This document shows positions 1 to 8,391 of a DNA stretch of 64,000 nt, piece by piece. Every line of letters begins with the position of its first letter. The stretch's first letter is position 1. The stretch is taken from NCBI RefSeq assembly GCF_001458295.1, contig NZ_CYUD01000005.1:248001-312000 (forward strand), read 5' to 3'. This stretch comes from Ruegeria denitrificans. Its GTDB lineage: Bacteria > Pseudomonadota > Alphaproteobacteria > Rhodobacterales > Rhodobacteraceae. Position numbers and translations under genes: made by a program. The notes below the pieces were generated by a model. The model saw only the letters and a program-made list of their open reading frames with translations. It had not been told where the DNA came from and ran no database searches.

Positions 1-1045
1 GAGTGCAGCCACTCTGGCGGCACCTCATATCGCCAAGGCGGCAGAAGGTACGACCTGGAAAATTCAAACAAGCTGGCCCGGCGGTGCTGGGTTGCAAGTG
101 TTCAAAGACTGGTGTGGCACGATTGCCGAAAAAACCGGTGGGGAGCTGGCATTTCAAGCGTTTGGTGCGAACGATGTTGTTGGTGACTTTCAGCTCTATG
201 ATGCCGTGAAAAACGGTGTTCTGGATGCGGTAAACCCGTTCACCATTTATGCTCAGGGCATCATTCCGGCCGCGACGTTCCTGACGTCGATCCCGCTGGG
301 TCTGCGCAATCCGCATGAATACGACGTCTTCTACTATGGTCTTGGCGGGCTCGATATTGCTCGCGAGCTGTATGCGGCTCAGGGGCTGCATTTCGTGGGC
401 CCGGTCCATCATGGTCCGAACATCATCCATTCCAAGGTTCCGATTCGGTCTATTGATGACTTTGCAGGCCGCAAGATGCGTTTGCCTGGTGGAATGGTGG
501 CTGAAGTGTTTACCGCCATAGGTGCTGAGACCACGGTTCTGCCGGGATCAGAGATCTTCCCTGCGTTGGAAAAAGGCACCATTGATGTGGCCGATTATGT
601 TGGCCCGGCTGTGAATTACGCGCTTGGGTTCAGTCAGGTTACCGACTACATTGTCATGGGTCCTCCTGGCTTTATGTCGCTTTATCAGCCGGTTGACATC
701 ATGGACATCACCGTAGGCAAGGCGGCGTGGGATAAGCTGTCACCACAGATGCAGCAATTTGTCGAGATGGAGACTCACGTTTATTCCGACATGCATCATG
801 CCGCGATTCAGGCCGCCGACCAGGAAGCATGGCAAAAATTCGAGACCGATGGGACTGAGGTAACACGCCTCACCCAGGACGACGTCGATCTGATGACCGA
901 AGTCGCCGTTCCAATCTGGTTCGACTACGCCAATCGCGATCCGCAGGCAGCGCGCGTGTTCAAGATTCAGCTGGATTACATGCAGTCAGGATCTTTGGGA
1001 TATGTCGATCCGGCACTGACCCAGGGTCTGGAACTCAAGCTTTAA
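1..1045 (+). CDS. dctP: TRAP transporter substrate-binding protein (DctP family), 5' end cut off
   Basis: Periplasmic solute receptor of a tripartite ATP-independent periplasmic transporter. The frame is open from base 2, and the visible 347 residues begin inside what looks like the end of an export signal (SAATLAAPHIAKA), followed by the typical receptor start TTWKIQTSWPGGAGLQVFKD. The internal ATG at base 92 is in the same frame but lies inside the domain, so it is not the start. Later blocks (GPVHHGPNIIHS, GRKMRLPGGMVAEVF, GSEIFPALEKGTIDVADY) fit the DctP fold. The two membrane subunits follow, so this is the first gene of the operon. The ligand cannot be read from sequence; this subfamily often takes 2-oxoacids or related carboxylates. 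The upstream signal and start lie outside the window. Confidence 0.93.
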   Translation, partial: SAATLAAPHIAKAAEGTTWKIQTSWPGGAGLQVFKDWCGTIAEKTGGELAFQAFGANDVVGDFQLYDAVKNGVLDAVNPFTIYAQGIIPAATFLTSIPLGLRNPHEYDVFYYGLGGLDIARELYAAQGLHFVGPVHHGPNIIHSKVPIRSIDDFAGRKMRLPGGMVAEVFTAIGAETTVLPGSEIFPALEKGTIDVADYVGPAVNYALGFSQVTDYIVMGPPGFMSLYQPVDIMDITVGKAAWDKLSPQMQQFVEMETHVYSDMHHAAIQAADQEAWQKFETDGTEVTRLTQDDVDLMTEVAVPIWFDYANRDPQAARVFKIQLDYMQSGSLGYVDPALTQGLELKL

Positions 1046-1065
1046 TCTGGTCAATAAAATTTACC

Positions 1066-1093
1066 GCTACCCGGGGTGAAGGCCCCGGGTAGC
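1066..1093 (+). other. Intercistronic 11-bp perfect hairpin between dctP and dctQ
   Basis: Inverted repeat GCTACCCGGGG / CCCCGGGTAGC with a six-base loop, starting 21 bases after the dctP stop and ending 30 bases before the dctQ ATG. It is followed by TGTTTAT, not a true T-run. By analogy with binding-protein operons it probably stabilises the dctP message or partly terminates transcription, giving more receptor than permease. That role is inferred. Confidence 0.75.
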
Positions 1094-1123
1094 TGTTTAT
1101 CCCAGCAAGAAACGAGGACTATT

Positions 1124-2437
1124 ATGCCGGGGCTTGGCTTTACGCTACCGCATTGGCTTTATTGGGTGGGGTTGGTCGTCTTCCCCCTTGTGGCGATGGT
1201 GCTGTCGCGCCGCCCACAGCCGACAGAGAAACGCTATACGTTACCGCTGGCATATATGATTGCGGTGACGGGCGGTATAATCGGACTGCATCGCTTTTAT
1301 CTGAAAAGCATGCTGGGATTGGTTTATCTGCCGATCTTCTTGTTTGTCCTGTACGCCAATGGCCAAACTCAGGACGCTCGAAATGTCCTGTCAGATTATG
1401 TGAACCAGACCCGCAGCGCAGATCGCACAATCACGCGTGAAGAAGATCGGGTGGCGGACGCCCGGGCGAACCTGAGTGATCTTCAGGCGACTGTCGATGC
1501 GGCGGAAGAGGGATCCTTCTCGCAAAAAAGTGCAGAGCGTCGTTTGAAGCGTGCCGAAGATACGATCGAAAAGGGTGAAGCCCGTCTGCAGGAAGCGCGC
1601 GCCGTGGTGGAAGAGGTCACTCCTCTGCAGGATGAGGCTGAACGTACATTCGCGTTCTGGGGCAATGCTGCAGGCTACGCTTTCTATGCAATTCTGGCCC
1701 TGATCCTTATCGACATGCTTTTGTTGCCGGGGATGATCAAGCGTGCCAACGCCGGCCTGCCTGCGCACGTGGAAAAGTCGGATGCAGAAAAGGCTTTGGA
1801 AGAAGCCGAAGCAGAAGAGGGGCCGAAACACGACAGCGAATACGCGACCAACTGGATCGACCGTCTGTCGTTGTTCTGCGGTGAATTTGTTGCTTACTGG
1901 GCTGTGATCGCCGTCTTCGTCTACTATTACGAAGTCATCGCCCGTTATGTCTTTGGCTCGCCCACCAACTGGGCGCATGAGGCGATGTATCTGATGTTCG
2001 GGATGCAGTACCTGATCGCCGGTGCCTATGCGATGTTGACGGAAAGCCACGTGCGCGTTGACATTTTCTATGCCCCGCTGTCGCGCCCAAAAAAGGCGTG
2101 GGTCGATCTTCTGACCTCGATCTTCTTCTTCATCTTTGCCGGAACCCTGCTGGTGACCTCGTGGATTTTCGCCATGGATGCTCTGGCTGTGCCTGCTGGT
2201 AACTCAGTCGTGTCTGACTGGGCACGCGGCCAGATTGGACTGGGCGAAATGCTGACAAGCCTGAACGCGGCCCAATGGACCGATACCAATATCCGCTGGG
2301 GCGAAATCAGCTTTAACGAATGGGAAGTCCCACTGTGGCCGATGAAGTGGGTCATGGTCATGGGCGGGCTGCTGCTGGTTCTGCAGGGTATCTCGAAGAT
2401 GTCCAAGGACATCCGTGAAATCGCGCGAGGAAACTAA
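1124..2437 (+). CDS. dctQ: TRAP transporter small permease fused to a TM2-like domain and coiled coil
   Basis: Small membrane subunit of the TRAP transporter, 437 residues instead of the usual 160-200. The ATG at 1124 is chosen because GAGG lies six bases upstream; an in-frame GTG at 1076 sits inside the preceding hairpin. Residues about 10-80 hold hydrophobic helices with GGIIGLHRFYLKS, resembling a TM2 domain. Residues about 95-175 are charged, heptad-like and probably coiled coil. A further helix follows at about 180-205 and an acidic linker (EKALEEAEAEEG). Residues about 245-437 form the DctQ domain. The gene lies five bases before dctM. The fused form may be a recurring subtype; what the extra domains do is unknown. 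Confidence 0.88.
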   Translation: MPGLGFTLPHWLYWVGLVVFPLVAMVLSRRPQPTEKRYTLPLAYMIAVTGGIIGLHRFYLKSMLGLVYLPIFLFVLYANGQTQDARNVLSDYVNQTRSADRTITREEDRVADARANLSDLQATVDAAEEGSFSQKSAERRLKRAEDTIEKGEARLQEARAVVEEVTPLQDEAERTFAFWGNAAGYAFYAILALILIDMLLLPGMIKRANAGLPAHVEKSDAEKALEEAEAEEGPKHDSEYATNWIDRLSLFCGEFVAYWAVIAVFVYYYEVIARYVFGSPTNWAHEAMYLMFGMQYLIAGAYAMLTESHVRVDIFYAPLSRPKKAWVDLLTSIFFFIFAGTLLVTSWIFAMDALAVPAGNSVVSDWARGQIGLGEMLTSLNAAQWTDTNIRWGEISFNEWEVPLWPMKWVMVMGGLLLVLQGISKMSKDIREIARGN

Positions 2438-2442
2438 GAGAC

Positions 2443-3798
2443 ATGGGTATCGAAATCGGAATTGAGTGGCTGACACTCATTATGTTCGGGAGCCTTCTGG
2501 CCCTGCTCATGGCGGGTTTGCCCCTGGCGTTCGTAACGGGTGGTCTGGCTTGCGTGTTCCTTTTCGTCCTTGGCGACGCCAGGGCGTTGAACATTGTGCC
2601 ATCGCGCATCTTTCCGCTGATGACTAACTATCAGTTGTCGGCGATTCCGCTGTTTATCTTCATGGCGGCGATGCTCGAGAGGGCCGGGATCATCAACGAT
2701 ATGTTTGATGTGATCTACAAGGTTCTTGGCGGTGTCAAAGGTGGTCTGGCTTCGGCGACCATCATAGCCTCAACGATCCTTGCGGCGATGGTGGGTGTGA
2801 TTGGCGCTGCAGTTGTGACCATGGGTATTATCGCACTGCCTGCGATGTTGAAGCGGAACTATGATCCAAAGATCGCGATGGGGTCGATTATGGCTGGCGG
2901 CACGCTGGGTATCCTGATCCCGCCCTCGATCCTTGCCATCATCTATGCCGTTGTGGCCGAACAATCCGTTGGTGAACTGTTCATCGGAGCGGTGATACCG
3001 GGCTTACTGCTGTCAGGGATGTATATCTTTTATGTATCCGTCCGGTGTTTCCTCAACCCGGCGCTTGGACCTGCCATTCCGGTGGAAGAACGGGTTTCCA
3101 ACCCGGAAAAGCTGCGGTTGGTCGGTAAAATGGCGGCACCGATCACTCTGGTCGTTGTTGTTCTGGGCATCATCTTTTCCGGTGTCGCCACGCCAGTTGA
3201 GGCCGCCGGTATAGGCACCTTCGGCGCGTTCATCGTGGCCGCGATACACCGCAAGTTGGATTGGCCCACCATACGCGAGGCCTGCACCACGACGCTGAAA
3301 GCATCGGCAATGGTGATCTGGATCATGTTCGGTGCCACGATCTTTGTGGGCCTGTATGTTCTGGAAGGTGGTCAGCAATTTGTACAAGAGGCATTGGCCG
3401 CGACCGGTCTGGGGCCGTGGGGCATCCTTATCTTGATGCAGGTCCTGCTGGTCGTTCTGGGCATGTTCCTGGATTGGGTTGGAATTCTGCTGCTTTGCGT
3501 GCCGATTTTTGTGCCCATTATCAAGGCGCTAGGTGCACAGGCCTTTGGTCTGGAAAGCCCCGAAGATCTGGTCCTGTGGTTTGGAGTACTTTATCTGGTG
3601 AACATGCAGATGAGCTTTCTGTCACCGCCATTCGGCTACGCGCTGTTCTACCTTCGCGGTGTGGCGCCTGACCACATTCCGATGACTGACATCTTCAAAT
3701 CGGCCCTGCCATTTCTGGCCTTGCAGGTGGTCGGGTTGCTTTTGTGCATGTTCTTCCCGCAAATCATAACCTGGTTGCCCAGATTGATTTACGGTTGA
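2443..3798 (+). CDS. dctM: TRAP transporter large permease (DctM family)
   Basis: The 451-residue large membrane subunit carries out Na+- or H+-coupled substrate translocation in the inner membrane together with DctQ and the DctP receptor. The sequence is hydrophobic throughout, with about twelve predicted membrane segments and DctM-like blocks such as MAAMLERAGIINDMFDV, GGTLGILIPPSILAIIYAVV and MQMSFLSPPFGYALFYLRG. Length is normal. It begins five bases after the dctQ stop and is the last gene of the operon, being followed by an intrinsic terminator. No sequence oddities were seen. Confidence 0.95.
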   Translation: MGIEIGIEWLTLIMFGSLLALLMAGLPLAFVTGGLACVFLFVLGDARALNIVPSRIFPLMTNYQLSAIPLFIFMAAMLERAGIINDMFDVIYKVLGGVKGGLASATIIASTILAAMVGVIGAAVVTMGIIALPAMLKRNYDPKIAMGSIMAGGTLGILIPPSILAIIYAVVAEQSVGELFIGAVIPGLLLSGMYIFYVSVRCFLNPALGPAIPVEERVSNPEKLRLVGKMAAPITLVVVVLGIIFSGVATPVEAAGIGTFGAFIVAAIHRKLDWPTIREACTTTLKASAMVIWIMFGATIFVGLYVLEGGQQFVQEALAATGLGPWGILILMQVLLVVLGMFLDWVGILLLCVPIFVPIIKALGAQAFGLESPEDLVLWFGVLYLVNMQMSFLSPPFGYALFYLRGVAPDHIPMTDIFKSALPFLALQVVGLLLCMFFPQIITWLPRLIYG

Positions 3799-3823
3799 GC
3801 GCGGCTATCTGAAAGAACCAACA

Positions 3824-3849
3824 CCCTGATCTATTGTCAGGGCGTTTTT
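3824..3849 (+). terminator. Rho-independent terminator of the TRAP operon
   Basis: CCCTGA, a seven-base loop, TCAGGG, then CG and five T residues, 26 bases after the dctM stop. The stem is six perfect base pairs. The downstream gene runs the opposite way and ends 26 bases further on, so the element separates two convergent units. Confidence 0.75.
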
Positions 3850-3874
3850 CGTCCCGACACCGATACTCAGGGGC

Positions 3875-4960
3875 TTAAATAGAACGAAGCGGTATGGCGG
3901 ATTGCCGTTCCATCAACCGCCCTTCAAGTCGTTCGGCACTGGGCCTTTCCTGATCTGAAATCCAGCGCGCGAGGGCGTCGGCGGCTTTTTCGCCCATTTG
4001 GGACACAGGCAAATGCACCGTGGTAATGGCGGGAACAGCAACAGCCGAGCTGGGCAGGTCGTCGATCCCGACCAAAGAGACATCGTCTGGCACAGTGATA
4101 CCTTCGGCCTGAAGACCAAACAGAACCCCCAATGCAACCACGTCAGACAGGCACAAAATAGCATCCGGTTTTTGAGGCTGACTGCAGATGCGTCTGGCCC
4201 CTTCCGCGCCGCCGCGATGGCTGATTTCGGTCTCGTAGGTGGTCAATTCTCCGGTCCAGGGCAAAGCGCGCAACCCGGACAGGCGCGTGCGAGTTCGGTC
4301 ATTGTCGTGAACGGGGCCGTGCACAACGGCAATGCGCCGATGCCCAAGATCTGCAAGGTGCTGCAGGGCAAGCTGGGCCACCGCTGCGTTGTCATATCCG
4401 ATCGTTGGCAGCGGATTCTCCGCATCATAAAAGGACGTGACGATCGCCGGCAGCATCGTCCGGTTTAGCAGATCGTGCAGCGCGTCGCTATGGGCAGCGC
4501 CGGTGATGATCAGACCTTCGGCCCCGATATCAACAAGGCTTTGCGCTTTTTCGGCTTCGATTTCGAGGTCCGAGTCCGTTGTAGCCACGATAAGGGACAA
4601 CTGACGTTCAGACAGCGTACGCTCAAGGGCGGCGAGGAACCGGGCAAAGATCGCGTTGTCCAGCGTTGGCACCAAAGCCCCCACAAATCGGGTGCGACCG
4701 GAATTGATTGCCCGTGCAGCAGCGCTGGGTACGAATTTCAACGCGTCAATGGCGGCCTGAACTTTCTCGAGCGTGTCTTTCTTCACCACGCCCGGTTCAT
4801 TCAGAACCCGCGAGACCGTCGCCACCGATACACCCGCAACTTTCGCTACGTCTCTGAGATTTGCGCGTTTTTTGGGCTCGGGGGTTTTTTGCGTCAACGT
4901 ATTCGAGGTCCGTTTTATCTGTTCGTTTAAGAAAGTGTTGACATATGTAACTAGTTTCAT
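3875..4960 (-). CDS. LacI family transcriptional regulator
   Basis: DNA-binding regulator of 361 residues. The LacI helix-turn-helix is at about residues 33-55 (LRDVAKVAGVSVATVSRVLN), followed by a periplasmic-binding-protein-like effector domain (VGALVPTLDNAIFARFLAAL, LCLSDVVALGVLFGLQAEG, VGIDDLPSSA). The ATG at 4960 is preceded by AGAGG at short spacing; a TTG at 4963 and another at 4897 are alternatives. The extension of about 30 residues before the HTH is longer than usual, so the later TTG is possible. It is divergent from the DUF1989-GcvT/betaine transporter operon, and two copies of a palindrome overlap the shared control region, so it probably represses itself and that operon. The effector is unknown. 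Confidence 0.9.
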   Translation of the reverse strand: MKLVTYVNTFLNEQIKRTSNTLTQKTPEPKKRANLRDVAKVAGVSVATVSRVLNEPGVVKKDTLEKVQAAIDALKFVPSAAARAINSGRTRFVGALVPTLDNAIFARFLAALERTLSERQLSLIVATTDSDLEIEAEKAQSLVDIGAEGLIITGAAHSDALHDLLNRTMLPAIVTSFYDAENPLPTIGYDNAAVAQLALQHLADLGHRRIAVVHGPVHDNDRTRTRLSGLRALPWTGELTTYETEISHRGGAEGARRICSQPQKPDAILCLSDVVALGVLFGLQAEGITVPDDVSLVGIDDLPSSAVAVPAITTVHLPVSQMGEKAADALARWISDQERPSAERLEGRLMERQSAIPLRSI

Positions 4961-4981
4961 CAACCTCTGTAACTAGTTACA
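4946..4981. promoter_or_regulatory. Paired palindromic operator, probably for the adjacent LacI regulator
   Basis: A perfect 14-bp palindrome, TGTAACTAGTTACA, lies at 4968-4981, and a 13/14 copy, TGTAACTAGTTTCA, at 4946-4959. They are 22 bp apart, about two helical turns. The pair sits between the divergent starts of the LacI gene (4960) and the DUF1989-GcvT gene (5003), with one copy covering the first codons of the regulator. A TTGACA hexamer at 4938-4943 may belong to a promoter, but no convincing -10 was found at normal spacing. Confidence 0.7.
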
Positions 4982-5002
4982 TTACAGGATTCTGACAGTT
5001 CG

Positions 5003-7324
5003 ATGCACGGATCTTCAGTCTTACATACTTTCACGAATACGGGGTTTGACAGCACTGGTCGCCGTTTCCCAGGCTTTCCCAAAACCTCTGATACGCGCAC
5101 GCATATTCTGGCGGCGCGTGAGGCTTTGCAATTGATCCTGTCCACAGGAGATTTGCTTTCAATTGATGGAGTTGGGCCGAACCAATCCCTTGTTCTGGTG
5201 GCGTTTGATGAAGTCGGGCAGCCCAGGTTGGAAAACCTTGGATTAACGCCGACCGGGCAGGTGGAGATTGTCAACTTTGACAGCGCCCGGTTTTCAGGAT
5301 GGGTTCGCGCGCAGGGCGGGGCAGGTCAGATTCCCTGCCACCGTTTGGACCAAACGACCGAGCCGGTGATTCTGCGTGCCGAAACACCTATCACGGTCTG
5401 GGTGATCCGTCCCCTTGAACGTTCTGAGTTGATCCAAGGGATGGAGACCGGGTGTGTTTCGATTCAGCACAAATCCGCCGCCATGAGCGACCCGTATCTG
5501 CCGCCTTTGTTGGGTGACACACGGGACGAATTCACCGTGCCGAAGGGCAGGGCAATTGCCTACGAATTAAAGGCCGGAGAATTTGCTCAGATCATCGACG
5601 TAGAAGGCCAGCAATGTTCAGATTTCATGGCGCTGCGTGCCGATGGGCTGGATCGTGGCGACGAGTGGATGATCGACTCGACCGCCACCCGCTCGATGGT
5701 GCGGCGGGCGTTTCCGGGTCCCGGGTTGCTGGACAAATTCTATGATCGTGAGATGCGACCGCTGTTGAACGTGGTGCAGGATACCTGCGGGCGGCATGAC
5801 ACTTTCGGGCTGGCCTGTACCGCGCGCGGATATGAGGAGCGGGGATTCCCGGGCCATCTGAACTGTTCCGACAATATGTCCAACGCCCTTGCGCCTTATG
5901 GCGTGACACGCCGCGCGGCCTGGCCGGCCATTAACTTTTTTTGGAACACCTGGGTCAACCCGGCAACGCATCACATTCAGACCGAAGAGTCCCATTCCCG
6001 CCCCGGGGATTACGTCGCGATGCGCGCAATCGAGGATCTGGTCTGTGTCTCAACCGCTTGCCCGGACGACATTGACCCGATCAATGGCTGGAACCCAACG
6101 GATGTGCATGTACGCATCTATCGCCCCGAAACACCGATCCGCCGTGCGGTGGCCTATCGTGAAAAGGAAGATGCCCCGATGTCGATCAGTCAGGAGTCCG
6201 CGTTTCACGACCGTCTTGCTCCGTTGACCCAGCATTTCGCTCCGGCGCGCGATTTGTGGGCACCGGTCAGCTATCCTGCCCATGGCACGCTGGGTGAATA
6301 CTGGGCCTGTCGTCAGGCGGTGACAGTTCAGGATATGAGCGGGCTGCGCAAATTCGACATCATCGGCCCGGATGCCGAGGCGCTGTTGCAATTGGCGACC
6401 ACGCGCAACGTGGCCAAGCTGCCGGTGTGGCGTGGGTCGTACACATTGATGTGTGACGAAAGCGGGGCCGTTATTGATGACGGTACATTGTTCCGCCTTG
6501 CGCCCGAGATTTTCCGCTGGTGCTGTGGCTCGGAAGAAAGCGGGCGCGCGTTGCAGACACTGGCGGACGAGCGGGGCCTGCAGGTACGCGTGCATGCCTT
6601 GCGTGGAGCCATGCCAAACCTGGCCATCCAGGGCCCGAATTCGCGCGATCTGTTGCGCAATATCGTCTTTACCCAACCCCATGTGCCCGCTCTGGATCAC
6701 CTGAAATGGTTTGGTGTCACCGTCGCGCGATTGCGCGACCGTGAAGGCGCGCCGTTCATGCTGTCTCGTTCGGGCTATACCGGGGAGCTGGGGTATGAGG
6801 TCTTTTGCTCCAAATCCGATGCAGTCGCAATCTGGGACGCGGTGATGGAAGCAGGTGAGGAATTCGGGATAACGCCGATGGGCTCGGCCGCGCTGGACGT
6901 TATCCGGATCGAAGCCGGTCTGGCCGGCGCAAATGCCGAATTCGCCCCGGGCGTTGATGCGTTCGAAGCTGGTCTTGGCTTTGCGGTCGATCTGACCAAA
7001 TCTGACTTTACCGGCAAGGCTGCTTTGGAGCGTAACGCGCGCGAACCGCGTCGGGCGCTTAAGGGGCTGTTGATCGGCTGCGATGACGTGCCTGCCCACG
7101 GCGCTCCCGTCTTTGCAGGCGAACGGCAGGTGGGTGTGGTCACCTCGGCCACACGCTCGCCCATGCTGGAACACGCTATTGCCATGGCGCGGCTGTCGGT
7201 CGAACACGCAGAAAATGGCAGCGAACTTGAGATCGGACAGCTTGATGGGCGGATGAAGCGTCTCGGCGCCACCGTATCAGACATTCCATTCATAGACCCG
7301 CAACGCAAGCGGGCGCGCGCCTGA
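5003..7324 (+). CDS. DUF1989 (urea carboxylase-associated) and GcvT-type aminomethyltransferase fusion protein
   Basis: A 773-residue multidomain protein. Residues 1 to about 160 are an unassigned N-terminal region. About 178-372 match the DUF1989/urea-carboxylase-associated family (IIDVEGQQCSDFMALR, VVQDTCGRHDTFGLAC, HLNCSDNMSNAL, CVSTACPDDIDPINGW). About 395-765 match GcvT/dimethylglycine-oxidase-type folate-dependent C1 transferases (GAVIDDGTLFRL, AIQGPNSRDLL, SRSGYTGELGYEVF, ALDVIRIEAGLA). It is probably cytoplasmic and moves a methyl or methylene group to tetrahydrofolate. It is the first gene before proXVW-like transport genes, so the substrate is likely an imported methylated amine or betaine; this is inferred from position. 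No strong ribosome binding site is visible before the ATG, so the start is less certain than the domains. Confidence 0.82.
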   Translation: MHGSSVLHTFTNTGFDSTGRRFPGFPKTSDTRTHILAAREALQLILSTGDLLSIDGVGPNQSLVLVAFDEVGQPRLENLGLTPTGQVEIVNFDSARFSGWVRAQGGAGQIPCHRLDQTTEPVILRAETPITVWVIRPLERSELIQGMETGCVSIQHKSAAMSDPYLPPLLGDTRDEFTVPKGRAIAYELKAGEFAQIIDVEGQQCSDFMALRADGLDRGDEWMIDSTATRSMVRRAFPGPGLLDKFYDREMRPLLNVVQDTCGRHDTFGLACTARGYEERGFPGHLNCSDNMSNALAPYGVTRRAAWPAINFFWNTWVNPATHHIQTEESHSRPGDYVAMRAIEDLVCVSTACPDDIDPINGWNPTDVHVRIYRPETPIRRAVAYREKEDAPMSISQESAFHDRLAPLTQHFAPARDLWAPVSYPAHGTLGEYWACRQAVTVQDMSGLRKFDIIGPDAEALLQLATTRNVAKLPVWRGSYTLMCDESGAVIDDGTLFRLAPEIFRWCCGSEESGRALQTLADERGLQVRVHALRGAMPNLAIQGPNSRDLLRNIVFTQPHVPALDHLKWFGVTVARLRDREGAPFMLSRSGYTGELGYEVFCSKSDAVAIWDAVMEAGEEFGITPMGSAALDVIRIEAGLAGANAEFAPGVDAFEAGLGFAVDLTKSDFTGKAALERNAREPRRALKGLLIGCDDVPAHGAPVFAGERQVGVVTSATRSPMLEHAIAMARLSVEHAENGSELEIGQLDGRMKRLGATVSDIPFIDPQRKRARA

Positions 7325-7359
7325 GGGCGCATGCAACTCAACGCAACGGGAGAATAAAC

Positions 7360-8328
7360 ATGAAAAAACTCACATTGACGGCAACACTGGTTCTGACCTT
7401 GGGCGCGACAACGGTGATGGCGCAGGAAAAGGTCATGGTGGGTGAACCCAGCTGGCCGGGTGCAAAGATCATGAGCCGGGTGATCGGTCAGGTCATCGAA
7501 ACCCGTTTGGGTGGTGAGGTCGGTTATGCCCCCGGTGCCAACGCGGTGATTTTTGCCGCGATGGACGGTGGGCGCGGTGATATCGACGTGCATCCGGATG
7601 TCTGGCTGCCGAACCAGTCCTCGTTCACCGATGAGTATGTTGATCAGAAGGGCACGGTTGCACTGTCCTCGGGCAGTTACGAAGGTCGCGCTGGCATTTG
7701 CGTGCCGAACTACATGGTCGAAGATCACAACATCAAATCCATCTACGATCTGGCCACTCCAATGGCGCAGGAACTGTTCGATTCAGACGGTGATGGGCTG
7801 GGCGAGGTCTGGGTTGGTGCGTCCGGCTGGGCGTCGACCAATACATTCAAGGTGCGGGTGCGGGATTACGGAATCGAAACTTTCCTGACGCCGACGACCG
7901 AGGATGAGACCGTGTTCTATTCGCGGCTGAAGGATCAGGTCGATCAGCAAAAAGGGGCGGCGTTTTACTGCTATGCACCGCATTATGTGCATGCCCTCTA
8001 CGACGTGACCATTCTGGAAGAGCCAGAGCACGACGCGGCCACTTATAAGATGGTACAGCCGGATCAGGATGCCGACTGGTACAACAAATCCCATGTCAGC
8101 ACCGGTGAGCCGGTCAAAACCGTGACCGTGGCGCATTCCAAGTCGCTGGAACAGCGCAATCCGGCGGCGGCTTCTTTCCTGGCCAGTATCGACATGGATG
8201 CGGCCCAACTGAGCGGGTTGACCTATGAGGTCGTGGTCAAGGGCCGCGAGATTGACGAGGTCGTAGCCGAATGGATCGATGGTAACGGCGATACCGTCGA
8301 TGGCTGGCTTGGTCTGAAAACCAACTAA
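7360..8328 (+). CDS. proX: Glycine betaine/proline-type ABC transporter substrate-binding protein
   Basis: Periplasmic receptor of 322 residues in the OpuAC/ProX family. It starts with a Sec signal peptide (MKKLTLTATLVLTLGATTVMA, cleavage about residue 21). GEPSWPGAKIMSRVIGQVIE and DGGRGDIDVHPDVWLPNQ are typical of this family, whose ligand is caged by aromatic residues; several Trp and Tyr are suitably placed (WVGASGWAS, AFYCYAPHYVHALYD). The ATG follows GGGAGA. It is followed by the ATPase and permease genes, so a quaternary or methylated amine ligand is likely. Glycine betaine itself is not proven. Confidence 0.9.
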   Translation: MKKLTLTATLVLTLGATTVMAQEKVMVGEPSWPGAKIMSRVIGQVIETRLGGEVGYAPGANAVIFAAMDGGRGDIDVHPDVWLPNQSSFTDEYVDQKGTVALSSGSYEGRAGICVPNYMVEDHNIKSIYDLATPMAQELFDSDGDGLGEVWVGASGWASTNTFKVRVRDYGIETFLTPTTEDETVFYSRLKDQVDQQKGAAFYCYAPHYVHALYDVTILEEPEHDAATYKMVQPDQDADWYNKSHVSTGEPVKTVTVAHSKSLEQRNPAAASFLASIDMDAAQLSGLTYEVVVKGREIDEVVAEWIDGNGDTVDGWLGLKTN

Positions 8329-8335
8329 CGCAGTT

Positions 8336-8359
8336 GCGCCTCCGGTGTGTCGGGGGCGT
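8336..8359 (+). other. Intercistronic hairpin between proX and proV
   Basis: GCGCCTCCG and CGGGGGCGT pair over nine positions (two wobble pairs) around the six-base loop GTGTGT, starting seven bases after the proX stop. No T-run follows. It sits exactly between the binding-protein gene and the ATPase gene, as do similar hairpins elsewhere in the window, and may set the receptor-to-transporter ratio. Confidence 0.55.
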
Positions 8360-8391
8360 CACTTAACCCAATCAACAGCGGTGAGGCCAGT

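Noticed and set aside
6050..7207. A long open frame on the minus strand opposite the GcvT domain
   Set aside because: It lies wholly inside a well-identified gene, has no recognisable motifs, and long antisense frames are expected in GC-rich coding DNA.
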